Positions 25,524 to 33,593 of a stretch of DNA of 35,983 nucleotides are shown here, one piece after another. A program made the translations under genes and the position numbers. The notes under the pieces are model-generated. The model had not been told where the DNA came from and did not search any database. It worked only from the letters and a program-made list of their open reading frames with translations. The stretch is taken from positions 1 through 35,983 of the forward strand of contig CATPBJ010000192.1 of assembly GCA_955652395.1 (NCBI GenBank), given 5' to 3'. The stretch is from an uncultured Terriglobales bacterium (GTDB taxonomy: Bacteria; Acidobacteriota; Terriglobia; Terriglobales; Acidobacteriaceae). Position 1 is the stretch's first letter. Each line of letters starts with the position of its first letter.

Positions 25524-25696
25524 CCAAAGTCTCCGGAAAAACCATCTCTGAAATCAAAGTTTGACCGATAAGCCAGCGGATGGCTAAGTAACTGAAGTAA
25601 CTCAAGAGCAGTTTGTTGAACACGCGAGTTGATCGAGCGGCTAAGTCACCCTTATTTAAACCGCTTAAGGCGATTGTGGATGGGATCGCGCAGGTA

Positions 25697-25785
25697 TTGC
25701 GCATCGCAGTTCCTCTTCTCTCAGACGACGAAGTGGACGATGACAATCAGCCCACTTCAGCCCGTTCCATTGCGCCGTCTGTCCC
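25697..25785 (+). repeat. dispersed repeat, copy B (coding-like, within a short open frame)
   Basis: This is the partner of 6962-7052. It sits inside an uninterrupted frame (about 25613-25825, TTG start, no good ribosome site) reading KSPLFKPLKAIVDGIAQVLR, then IAVPLLSDDEVDDDNQP and TSARSIAPSVP. The frame is intact here, whereas copy A has a small indel. The protein family is not recognised; it may be a short gene or the tail of one. Confidence 0.45.
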
Positions 25786-26020
25786 TAGAGAGGCTGCCTC
25801 GTCGCGTCCGCATGGGTCGGGTTGAAGGCCCATCCATACGGCATTCCCAGAATCGAATATTAACCAGAGGTACATAACTTTCGGGACAGCTGACGGAGGG
25901 TCTACCGTAAGTCTCTTCCTCTCAGGGTTTCGTAGTATGAATGGAATGTTGCCCGGCAATTCTCTACCCGTCGGCCACTGCAGGTGTGCTTACGGCAGAA
26001 ATATCCGGCAAGGAAAGACT

Positions 26021-26686
26021 ATGAAAACTGCCGTAGCGAAGAGGCCGCTCATCCGTATTGCCGTGGTAGAGAGCGACCCTCTGCGACTCGTGGGCTTTCG
26101 GGCCCTGTTCGATTCGGAGCCGGGATTTGAGCTGATTTCTGCTTCGTTGACGGACCTCGATAAGGAGCAGAACATTGATCTGGTGCTGCTGGGCAATCGC
26201 TCAGGCCAGAACCTGTTCGATGTAATGGCCAGATTGAAAGTTTCCCATCCCCATTTGCCCACTCTCGTAACCGGCTCCGGTATGGACGAAGAGACCATTT
26301 TCAAGGCCATCGGTTCCGGGGCTAAGGGCTACGTGGACACAGCCGCATCGCCTGCTGATTTCGTGCGGGCGACGCGGATCGTCAGCCAGGGCTCGGTTTG
26401 GGCGCCGCGCCGTGTGCTCTCCATGTTCATTGAACGCGTGAGCAGTTCGGCCGTCGGCACCCTTACTGCGGGCCACGCCACCCTTACCGACCGAGAGCAA
26501 GAAGTTTTGGAGATGCTGGTGGGAGGCCGATCGAACAAGGAAATTGGTGCCCCACTCGGTATAGGAGAGCGCACGGTGAAAGCTCACGTAGCCAAGCTGA
26601 TGCACAAGATCGGCGTACAGAACCGCATCGCACTCTCGGTCCACGCCGTTAGGCATTTGCTAGTTTCCTCACAAAAGCAAAACTGA
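26021..26686 (+). CDS. LuxR/NarL-type response regulator with degenerate receiver
   Basis: A 221-aa regulator. Residues 10-125 form a receiver-like domain and 150-215 a LuxR helix-turn-helix (LTDREQEVLEMLVGGRSNKE, then ERTVKAHVAKLMHKIGVQNR). In the receiver, the acidic pocket (VVESDP, D19), the Thr (LVTGS) and the Lys (GAKGYV, K102) are present. The phosphoacceptor Asp expected after the DLVLL strand is a glycine (G58, DLVLLGN). It therefore cannot be phosphorylated in the standard way and may be constitutive or switched by a ligand or partner. It starts at ATG 26021 after AAGGAAAG. It is transcribed away from the peptide ABC/sigma/CHAT cluster, so it is a candidate regulator of it. A weak hairpin (26747-26764) lies after its end. 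Confidence 0.88.
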   Translation: MKTAVAKRPLIRIAVVESDPLRLVGFRALFDSEPGFELISASLTDLDKEQNIDLVLLGNRSGQNLFDVMARLKVSHPHLPTLVTGSGMDEETIFKAIGSGAKGYVDTAASPADFVRATRIVSQGSVWAPRRVLSMFIERVSSSAVGTLTAGHATLTDREQEVLEMLVGGRSNKEIGAPLGIGERTVKAHVAKLMHKIGVQNRIALSVHAVRHLLVSSQKQN

Positions 26687-27064
26687 AGTGTCGTTTCAAT
26701 TTCCTCGTGTCCGCGATAACCCCTAGTCCAGCAGCTCAAACCAGAAAGGGGTCTCAAAGCCCCTCGGTGACAACCTGCGCATGGGCGCGACATTTCTTCG
26801 ACAACAGCGCGAGCGGTTTCTGATCGACGCCGCGCATTGGCAAACCACGTCACTAACATTGCTAATCGGTTACGACGGACCCATTCCTGCCGGTCTTCCG
26901 GCGTATTCGGGTTTGTCAATACCGCCCCGGTTCACTTGCACAACAAATTTCAGGATTTTTCATGGTTTTCCGCGTCTAATGCCGAGGAATGCTGCACGAG
27001 ACGTGACAGCCTTTTCCGGGAAATGCTTCAGGGGGCGTGTGGGATGCATCCCCCAATACAGCCG
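26687..27064. other. intergenic stretch, no gene recognised
   Basis: About 380 bp without a supportable gene. It holds a short AGGGG/CCCCT hairpin at 26747-26764 without a T-run, a weak terminator candidate for the preceding regulator gene. An open minus-strand frame (26584-26919) overlaps the regulator and shows no family resemblance. Confidence 0.35.
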
Positions 27065-27292
27065 TTAGATATTGGAAGGAGTTGAGGGAAGTTTTAACCA
27101 TGCACGGACATCGCAATTCAGCAGTGCACGATCCTGAATTTCCCAGTTCCCATGAAGCCTACACCCGATCGCTCTTCTAAGGTCATTGGAATTCGGGCTA
27201 TGGCAGATAAGAGCACACTCATGACCGTCAAAGGGAAGTCTGTCTCTCACGGAAACCCACGACAAGCCGACTGTTTTCTCTGCAACTAGCAT
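27065..27292 (-). CDS. small DUF551-like protein
   Basis: A 75-aa frame beginning MLVAEKTVGLSWVSVRDRLP. The W-(I/V)SV-DRLP start, and a hydrophobic WLKLPSTP near the end, match the pattern of DUF551 proteins (W-I-SV-DRLP ... HW-PLP-PP). These short proteins are found mostly in phages and mobile regions and have no known activity. The ribosome site AGGGAG precedes ATG 27292; an ATG at 27313 is also possible. The C-terminal tryptophan motif is degenerate (AWLKLPSTP). Given the decayed surroundings it may be a relict. Confidence 0.45.
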   Translation of the reverse strand: MLVAEKTVGLSWVSVRDRLPFDGHECALICHSPNSNDLRRAIGCRLHGNWEIQDRALLNCDVRAWLKLPSTPSNI

Positions 27293-27384
27293 CTGACATT
27301 CTCCCTCTCTCATCCTTCTGATTTACGGACGATAAAGCATCGCTCTGTGGTGACAACCCGCGCTCTATTTCCCAAGAATCGGGG

Positions 27385-27564
27385 TCACCCTGACCTCTGT
27401 AAGAGATTTGCCACACTCAGGCAACATGCCTTCAGGCGAGATGCGAACAATCCGCAGGATGGGCACATCCTTTGTGATCCGAACCCGGCGATCTGTCGTT
27501 TCACCTTGCGCACCCTGTAGAGCAGCAGGATCGCGAACAGAGCAATCAGCAGCCGAAAGAAATA
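27385..27564 (-). CDS. possible small membrane protein with CxxC/CC motif, start unclear
   Basis: Immediately after the TAG of the preceding gene, and in the same frame, the minus strand reads a hydrophobic helix (FFRLLIALFAILLLY). A basic hinge (RVRKVKRQIAG) and a cysteine-containing tail (MCPSCGLFASRLKACC) follow, ending at TGA 27385. This looks like a one-helix membrane protein with a zinc-ribbon-type end. There is no ATG in frame. An ATG overlapping the upstream stop (MNATSIS) is one frame off, so either a non-ATG start or a frameshift is involved. Treat it as tentative. Confidence 0.3.
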   Translation of the reverse strand, partial: YFFRLLIALFAILLLYRVRKVKRQIAGFGSQRMCPSCGLFASRLKACCLSVANLLQRSG

Positions 27565-27861
27565 CTAGTTGCGTTCATAATGTGCTCCTGCCCGGCGATT
27601 TTGAGACTCTGGGGCGGGCCCTTGACGCACCTGACGGTTGCTTGCTAAAGCGTGCAAAGCATACATCACGTCCTCCAGGGCCTCTGTCTCTTCGCCGTTG
27701 TCGCCGGCAGCTTGAAACAACTCCCGTGCCCTTAGCACAACGGCCGTCTCTGCTTCTGCAATGCGCTCCGGTAGTTCGCTCTTACCAATCTCAGAGAGTG
27801 CACCTTGGTAAAGCTCTCTCCAATTTCTGCGGTCTGGAGACTTGCAAATACCAGTACTCAT
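27565..27861 (-). CDS. small helical protein of unknown function
   Basis: A 98-aa protein predicted to be almost all helix, with WRELYQGALSEIGKSELPER, IAEAETAVVLRARELFQAAG, then EETEALEDVMYALHAL. The pattern WRELY-AL-E-----L--RI-EAE-A---R-REL is one I associate with common short acidobacterial hypothetical proteins; no function is known. I start it at ATG 27861, preceded by GGGGGAG; a longer reading to 27936 is not needed. Its position next to Hsp20 may indicate a stress-related context, but no operon is evident (150 bp gap). Confidence 0.65.
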   Translation of the reverse strand: MSTGICKSPDRRNWRELYQGALSEIGKSELPERIAEAETAVVLRARELFQAAGDNGEETEALEDVMYALHALASNRQVRQGPAPESQNRRAGAHYERN

Positions 27862-28011
27862 AACGCGTCTCCCCCTTTTCGCAGACTGACGAGGGGAAGG
27901 CGGCCTGAAGTGCGAGCCGTGCATTTTCTGAACCAATTAAGCCGCCGCACGGCGGCACCTCGAAACGAAAGCCGCCTTCCCATTTCTCTCACTGACTACT
28001 CGCTAGTGAGT

Positions 28012-28512
28012 TTATGCAGCCTTGCCGGGAGCCTTGGCTTCAAGGGCCTTCTCGCCGCCAACATTCACCTTGATCTGCTTGGGCTTGGCTTCAGCCTTCT
28101 TCGCCATTTTGACCTGCAGAACGCCCTTGGCGTAGTCGGCGCTCACTTGCCCCGGGTCCACAGAGCTAGGCAGGGCGAACGAGCGGGTGAAACTTCCGTA
28201 TTGCCGCTCGACGCGGCGGAAGTTCTCCTCTTTCTCTTCCTTCTCGATCTTGCGCTCGCCATGGACGGTGAGGGTGTTGTTGTCGATGCGAACATCAATG
28301 TCCTTCTCCTCGATGCCCGGAACTTCAAGCTTCAGAGTAATGTTGTGCTCGTCTTCGTAGATGTCCACCGGGGGTGCGAAGCTGGTGGTTGTTAACGCCT
28401 CTTCCGGGCCTTCGGGGCTATACGGCTCACGGAAAAGACGGTTCATTCGGTTCATGCGGTCTTGCATGGTGGAAAATTCACGGAACGGTTCCCAACGGCT
28501 CAGTAGTGTCAT
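28012..28512 (-). CDS. Hsp20/alpha-crystallin family small heat shock protein
   Basis: A 166-aa small heat shock chaperone. The N-terminal arm is MTLLSRWEPFREFSTMQDRMNRMNRLF. The alpha-crystallin domain runs from about residue 43 (FAPPVDIYEDEHNITLKLEVPG) through IDVRIDNNTLTVHGER and RQYGSFTRSFALP to ADYAKGVLQVKMAK, the conserved A-x-x-x-GVL motif. The C-terminal tail is Lys/Ala-rich; the IxI/V anchor is present only as IKV. Such proteins bind unfolding proteins as oligomers. It starts at ATG 28512 with AAGGAGG upstream. It is monocistronic by appearance. Confidence 0.95.
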   Translation of the reverse strand: MTLLSRWEPFREFSTMQDRMNRMNRLFREPYSPEGPEEALTTTSFAPPVDIYEDEHNITLKLEVPGIEEKDIDVRIDNNTLTVHGERKIEKEEKEENFRRVERQYGSFTRSFALPSSVDPGQVSADYAKGVLQVKMAKKAEAKPKQIKVNVGGEKALEAKAPGKAA

Positions 28513-28716
28513 AACGCAGTTCCTCCTTGGGGGAATCTAAGAGGAAAAACTTTCAGATGGGCTGACTTAGTTCAGGGAATCTGAACGAGTAAGAAGAGGT
28601 GGCTTGCTCAACACCAATGCTAGGCTTGTGCGCTACGCTTGTCAAACACTCTCTGAATGCTGGATCTGCTTCTGTGGCGTTAGATGGATGCCACTATAAG
28701 GCGTATGATTGCGGTC

Positions 28717-28911
28717 ATGATGGATGCGAATTACATTTCGGAACGTCTCTCCAGTCTGAAGAACGAAATGAGCGACCTTAGAGTAGCGAACGCCCGGTAT
28801 TGGAATCGGAATGGGCATACCACGGTAGAAAGATCAGCCTCTGCGTTACGGCATGATCGCCTGGTGGAAATCAGGCTGGAATTGGCGGACATGATGAAGC
28901 GTTGTGCGTAG
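28717..28911 (+). CDS. small helical protein of unknown function
   Basis: About 64 aa, rich in charged helix: MDANYISERLSSLKNEMSDL, then RVANARYWNRNGHTT, and at the end RHDRLVEIRLELADMMKRC. It resembles a short protein common in acidobacterial genomes, by memory of the YI-ERL-L--E---LR pattern. The start may be ATG 28717 or 28720 (MDAN), or ATG 28705; no clear ribosome site separates them. It is divergent from Hsp20. Confidence 0.5.
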   Translation: MMDANYISERLSSLKNEMSDLRVANARYWNRNGHTTVERSASALRHDRLVEIRLELADMMKRCA

Positions 28912-28953
28912 AGATGGCCAGTGACGGTTCTCCCTTTTCGGAAGAGGTGTGAG

Positions 28954-29067
28954 ATGAAAAGACAAGAAGATGATGAAGAGGAGGAAGACGAAGAAGAAAA
29001 GGAAGAGCAGGACGAGGAGGACGAGGAGGAAGAAGATGACGAAGACACGGAAGGCTACTCCGAGTGA
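28954..29067 (+). CDS. highly acidic mini-protein
   Basis: A 37-aa frame in which 28 residues are Asp or Glu (MKRQEDDEEEEDEEEKEEQD and on to DDEDTEGYSE). A fair ribosome site (AAGAGG, six bases before the ATG) supports translation. The purine-rich DNA reads as a Lys/Arg-rich peptide in another frame (from 28970), so the protein call rests on the ribosome site. I lean to the acidic frame. The function is unknown; it could equally be low-complexity non-coding DNA. Confidence 0.4.
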   Translation: MKRQEDDEEEEDEEEKEEQDEEDEEEEDDEDTEGYSE

Positions 29068-29069
29068 AC

Positions 29070-29239
29070 TTTCCCCCGAACCAGTTGGGGACCCATTCCG
29101 TGTCACGGCATTTGAAAGACCCAGTCTGATGGTTCCACAACAGATTGAGCCTGTGCTTTCGCTCAGCCAAGATCGCCTGGTGCTGACCCTGGAAGAAGTT
29201 TCGGGCGCCATCTGGGTGCTCGACAACGTGGATCGATAA
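29070..29239 (+). pseudogene. C-terminal remnant of a TolB/WD40-type regulatory protein
   Basis: This frame gives GDPFRVTAFERPSLMVPQQI, then a stretch ending LSLSQDRLVLTLEEVSGAIW and VLDNVDR before the stop. The ending resembles the C-terminus of large acidobacterial proteins with TolB-like propeller repeats, where a DRL-L---E-SG-IWVLDNVDR type tail is common. That is recall, not a search. All earlier propeller repeats are missing. It follows directly on the low-complexity tract, so it is a truncated remnant. Confidence 0.4.
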
Positions 29240-29363
29240 GCCCGACCGCTGTGCCTATCATCGTGTGTCGAGGGGGCGCGTATTCCTTCCCGTCATGTTC
29301 TCCCCGCTCAACTGATCCGGTCCGCTGACGCTCGCGCCCCTCACCCGTGTGGGGAAACCCGCC

Positions 29364-29675
29364 TCACTTCTTCAACTGAAAAGTTATGGTTACGTGGACA
29401 CGCACAGGTGTTGGCTTGCCGTCTTTCGTGGCTGGCTCGAACGTCCATCCTTTGACGGCCTCGATTGCGTTTTCATCAAGGCCCATTCCCAAAGAACGTT
29501 CCACGCGTATATCGTGTGTGCGCCCGTCAGTTCCGACGAGTACCGACAGCACTACAGTGCCTTGAAGTTTGGCACCTCCTGGCTTGCCGAGTATATTCGG
29601 GGTCGGGCTGAGTGAGTACGCGAGGCGGCCTATCGACCGGCTTGGGAGGCGGTAGTGGTGGCGCTTCTTGAGCAA
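29364..29675 (-). pseudogene. TonB C-terminal domain, 5'-truncated
   Basis: The last 80 residues match a TonB C-terminal (energy transducer) domain: LQGTVVLSVLVGTDGRTHDI, the helix NAIEAVKGWTFEPATKDGKP, and the closing strand VRVHVTITFQL. The membrane anchor and proline-rich spacer are missing. Upstream sequence reads HHYRLPSRSIGRLAYSLSPT and then loses protein character. Stand-alone TonB domains occur, but without a helix this cannot anchor in the inner membrane, so I call it a remnant. Confidence 0.65.
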
Positions 29676-30060
29676 CCAATCGGCAATGACTTCCCGGGCG
29701 TCTGTAATCTGTCGGAGTAGCTTGTCACTCTATTTCCTTCGTGCTCTAACCTTGGCACATCGCACGCTGAGCCGCTGCGATCTCCGAGCCTTCGACATCT
29801 TAATGGGGGTTTACTATCTCTATAAAGGACATATTTCCCTGCCAGTGAGTGCAATCGCGCTGTTTCGCCAACAACGAGCAGGTTCCGGTTTCCGAATTGC
29901 TGATGATCGTGGAGTCGACCCGTCTACTTTAGGGTGTTGCTGCGGCCTCATAAGAATTCGAGTTTTGCACTCACTGTCGGCTCAGCGCAGCCCGAGGAAG
30001 CCAGTGGCCGACGGGTGGTACACTTCCCGTCGCCGCTCACAAGCTGCTGAGGCTGTATCA
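29676..30060. other. intergenic stretch, no gene recognised
   Basis: About 385 bp before the methyltransferase gene. A frame open through this region leads into that gene, but its translation has no recognisable character and contains no convincing start. No RNA gene was seen. Confidence 0.35.
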
Positions 30061-30663
30061 ATGGCGAGCATCCCGCAAGACAAGTCTAATGGCTACGACG
30101 GAGCTGCCGAGAGTTTCATGTCTACACGAAATCCACGCATAGGTGCAGCAACAGTGCGGGAATGGAGCCACACGCTGGCACATGACTCCTCAATCCTCGA
30201 CCTCGGGTGTGGCCATGGTGTTCCGATTTCGCGGATGCTGATCCGGGAAGGGTTTAGCGTTTACGGTGTAGATGCATCAACGAAAATGATCGCCGCATTT
30301 CGCAAACGATTCCCCAATGCTCACGCGGAATGCTCGGCTGTCGAAGAATCAGAATTCTTTCGCCGCACATTTGACGGCGTAGTTGCGTGGGGCTTGATGT
30401 TCTTACTACCGACCGATGTGCAGACCATCGTCATTCGTAAAGTTGCCAGAGTATTAAATCCCAGCGGCAGATTTCTGTTTACGTCGCCGAAGGAAGCCGT
30501 CACCTGGTACGACGCCCTGACCGGACGCGAGTCGATTTCGCTTGGAGCCGAGCTGTACCAGAAACATCTGCATGCAGCGGGGCTGAATCTGGTTGGTGAA
30601 GACTTCGACGAAGGGAGGAATCATTACTACTTCGCTTCAAAACCTTACGAAAGGGGCCGGTGA
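30061..30663 (+). CDS. class I SAM-dependent methyltransferase
   Basis: A 200-aa methyltransferase. Motif I is ILDLGCGHG (45-53), followed by the acidic ribose-binding end of strand 2 (VYGVDAS, D71). The post-I region is FRKRFPNAHAECSAVEES. Motif II is FDGVVAWGLMFLLP and motif III VARVLNPSGRFLFTSPKE. It is a minimal Methyltransf_11/25 type fold without substrate domains, so the acceptor molecule is unknown. ATG 30061 is chosen because homology-like sequence begins there; the ribosome site is weak (GAGG). Confidence 0.85.
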   Translation: MASIPQDKSNGYDGAAESFMSTRNPRIGAATVREWSHTLAHDSSILDLGCGHGVPISRMLIREGFSVYGVDASTKMIAAFRKRFPNAHAECSAVEESEFFRRTFDGVVAWGLMFLLPTDVQTIVIRKVARVLNPSGRFLFTSPKEAVTWYDALTGRESISLGAELYQKHLHAAGLNLVGEDFDEGRNHYYFASKPYERGR

Positions 30664-31411
30664 GCTGCCGACCGCGAAATAGCATTGTGCCTGGATCACG
30701 CTCCGCTCCGAAATAGTTCATAAACATGTGCGATGCGATGATGCCAAAGCCAGCGTGCGCCCCCCCTTACAAGAAAAGAAATTCAAACTACCCCAAATTT
30801 CCAAGTTTTCACTAAGTCGGACTGCAAAACGCTGTGTTTCCTGTCTGGTAAAGAAGGTGTTTCCTATCTCGACGAGTGCATATTCCATCCTGCTATGTTT
30901 CTCACCCCCCATACTTTGTCACCACTCCCAAACAGACCTTAGACTGCCGATCGAGGAAATCTGGGTCCCCAGAGCTACTCTAAAATTGCCGTGGCGCCGT
31001 CTGGCTTTGCTGTGGCGGGGTTCAGAACGGTCTTTAGTTAGGGGTCTGGACTACCCTCGGTATTTTCACCCCAAATTGACAGTCTTACGCAATCTCTCCA
31101 AAATCACAACTGATCTTCGCTCTGTTGTAGATTGTCCACTCTTTCATCCCAATCACTCATGGCCCTGAGCAGGTCCGCATGACAGTTTTCTCTGTAAATC
31201 AGGATCCATAAGGGATGGCAGCTGTCTTTTTGTCTCTGCTGGCGGGTCGCCAACATTTACTCCCCACCAGCCAGGCGACCGGATAGGCAAAACCGCATTT
31301 CTGTCTTTTCGCCGTGCATTCGTTGGAGTGATGCATTGACTAATCGACCCACTCTCTAATCAGCAAACAATTCGAAGTAGCTGGTCGGGGCATTGTGTCT
31401 GAGGAACCAGC
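30664..31411. other. intergenic stretch, no gene recognised
   Basis: About 750 bp between the methyltransferase and the transporter pseudogene. An open plus-strand frame (30728-31168) lacks family resemblance and a ribosome site. A pair of GGTCGCC/GGCGACC arms lies at about 31233-31283, too far apart for a terminator. I see no tRNA or riboswitch. Confidence 0.35.
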
Positions 31412-32739
31412 TCACCCTCTCCACCTTATCGATGTCATCGCTCTGGGTGATACTTCGCTCGTCACCGGCCGCGATCCCTTGAACGCGTAGTAAGCAATGT
31501 AGAGGTAGCAGACGGCCGGCAGGATGAATGCATGATGGATTCCGACGCGATCCGCCAGCGCCCCCTGCACCAGGGGAATGATCGCGCCGCCGACAATCGC
31601 CATGACTAGCAGGCCGGAGCCATCGCCGGTCAGCGGCCCCAGCTTTGCAATCCCCAGGGTAAAGATGCTGGGGAACATCACCGAGTTGAAAAGCCCACCA
31701 CCAGAATAATCGTCCACATGGACATGGCCGAAGGTGAGCATCGAGATGCAAACCAGCAGGCACGCGACCATGGCCGCGATTCCCAGCACCTTGTCCGTGC
31801 TGACTTTCTGCAGAATGGCGGACCCGATAAAGCGGCCGACCATCGCGCCGCCCCAGTAGTATGAAACGTAACCTGCGGCCACCACCTCCGCAATGTTCCC
31901 AATATTCGCCTGGCTGAATAGTTGATCAGGAAACTTCCAATCGAAACCTCGGCACCCACGTAGACGAAGATTCCGATCGCAGCCAGCACTAGGTGACGAT
32001 ACTTCCACACGCTCTGCTCCGGTCCGAGGGCCCCGTGACGTTCCGCTTCGGGCATCGCCGGCAGCTTGAACAGGGCAATCGCGACTCCCAGAGCCGTGAG
32101 CGCAAGCCCAATGATCAGATAAGGCAATTTGACCGACGACGCCTCGTGGATCCGGTAAGCCTGAAGCGTGTCGGCGGACATCTGCCGCACTGTGTCCAGG
32201 TTCTGTCGCGTGGCATTCAGGATAAGCACGCCACCAAGGTATGGCGCAATCGTGGTCCCCAGGGAATTGAAAGCCTGCGCCAGGTTCAGCCGGCTGGAGG
32301 CAGTTTCCGGAGGCCCGAGCACAGCTACGTAAGGATTGGCCGCCACTTGCAGCGCGGTGATTCCGGCGGCCAGAACCATCAGGGCCCCGAGGAACAGCGG
32401 ATACGAAGGAACGCTGGCGGCGGGAATGAATAACAACGCTCCCAGTCCCATGGTGAACAGGCCCGCCACCATCGTCTTCTTGTAACCGATCCAATCGATC
32501 ACTTTGGCGGAAGGAATCGAGAATAGGAAATAGCCGGAAAAGAAAGCAGACTGAATCAGCATGACCCGCGCAAAGTTCAGGTCAAAGATCGCCTTCAGGT
32601 GGGGCACCAGGACGTCGTTGAGAACGGTGACGAACCCCCACATGAAGAACAGCGTGGTCACCACGGCCAGTACCACTCTGTTGCTCGAAGCCGGCGAGCC
32701 AACCGTACCGGAGCGGGCCTGCATATTAACCATTGCCAT
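31412..32739 (-). pseudogene. FucP-like glucose/galactose/fucose MFS transporter, frameshifted
   Basis: From ATG 32739 the frame gives a sugar/H+ symporter of the FucP branch. Helix 1 is TTLFFMWGFVTVLNDVLVPH; the family piece LQVAANPYVAVLGPPETASS and AQAFNSLGTTIAPYLGG follow, up to GSFLINYS. At about 31917 the reading continues in another frame (FSQANIGNIAEVVAAGYVSY onward to SIFTLGIAKLGPLTGDGSG). One T appears to be missing in the NY-FSQ join. A second, compensated out-of-frame patch occurs near 31685-31725, where HVDDYSGGG replaces a membrane helix. Intact members are about 420-440 aa. It is either a recent pseudogene or a sequencing/assembly artefact. Confidence 0.8.
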
Positions 32740-32838
32740 CAGCTTTAGTCCTCGCTCTTCGCCGGACACTATTAGAACAGACTGTGGCCCGACCCAGCAG
32801 TGCGGCTTGACACGTATTACATCATTGCCACGACACCC

Positions 32839-33336
32839 TCATGATTTCGGCGTGCCGATGCGAGTCGTTTGACTGGCTACTGCTTGCCAACGGCCGTTAC
32901 GCTTCACAAACACGTCTGTCCATAAATAATGCCCGCTCATATCTCTGCCTTGGTATTGGCTCTTTTCTGTGACGCCGCCAGTCACAACAACTGCATCGCC
33001 AAAGACACGCACCTTCATTGCTTCGAGATTGACGGATTCAGCGGTATTCGCACCAGACCTCGCGTCCGCCATCACTTGCGCCTTTGTGACAGTTTCGCCA
33101 TCCCCTGTAAACGAAATCCAATCATCAGCGATAATTCGATCAAGAGCTGCCGCGTCCCGCTTGTTCGGGGCTTCTGACCATTCGCGCTCCGTCTGCATCA
33201 GAACTTGCTCGACGTTTTTGCCAGAGATGGCGGTTGCGCCTGATTTCTTCTGGGTGCTACTAGGGCACGAGGACACAGAGGCGGTCATGGTTATCAGCAC
33301 CAGAACACTCATCAATCGTTTCATTGGTGTTTGCAT
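32839..33336 (-). CDS. secreted NTF2-like (DUF4440) protein
   Basis: A 165-aa protein with a signal sequence (MKRLMSVLVLITMTASVSSC, after a short MQTP) and a possible lipoprotein cysteine. The DUF4440 domain carries MQTEREWSEAPNKRDAAALDRIIADDWISFTGDG, split across the first helix and strand. VRVFGDAVVVTGGVTEKSQY and the ending VFVKRNGRWQAVASQTTRI follow. The domain is a small ligand-binding cone of the NTF2 superfamily; the ligand is unknown. I start it at ATG 33336 with AGGAA nearby; ATG 33324 is also possible. It is the same class and length as the gene at 509-1006, though the sequences differ. Confidence 0.85.
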   Translation of the reverse strand: MQTPMKRLMSVLVLITMTASVSSCPSSTQKKSGATAISGKNVEQVLMQTEREWSEAPNKRDAAALDRIIADDWISFTGDGETVTKAQVMADARSGANTAESVNLEAMKVRVFGDAVVVTGGVTEKSQYQGRDMSGHYLWTDVFVKRNGRWQAVASQTTRIGTPKS

Positions 33337-33593
33337 TTTAGTGATTCCTGTTTTCTGTTTTCCCCATCCTTTAGGGGCGGCAACCAAGAATCTGAGGATC
33401 GTCCCGAGCAGTCGACAGCGGGGCTCCCAGTGCGGGGAATTGTTGTCGTGGCGATTTTTCGCAACTATCCGCGTGGTTTTCGGCTTGCACACAATGCGGA
33501 AATGCGAATCGGATCTGACTACGCCTTCTGCGGCGCACCGGGCCAGAGCCCGCTGCTACAATGCAGCGCATGGCCGTCAACGCGGCGAGGGAC

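Noticed and set aside
26747-26764. Rho-independent terminator after the LuxR-type gene
   Set aside because: The stem is only five base pairs and no T-run follows on the plus strand, so it is mentioned only as weak.
26584-26919. Minus-strand 111-codon frame as a gene
   Set aside because: It overlaps the end of the response regulator, has no ribosome site and resembles no family; its composition looks like an antisense shadow.
30728-31168. Plus-strand 146-codon frame as a gene
   Set aside because: No ribosome site, no domain-like pattern and irregular composition; probably chance open frame in decayed sequence.
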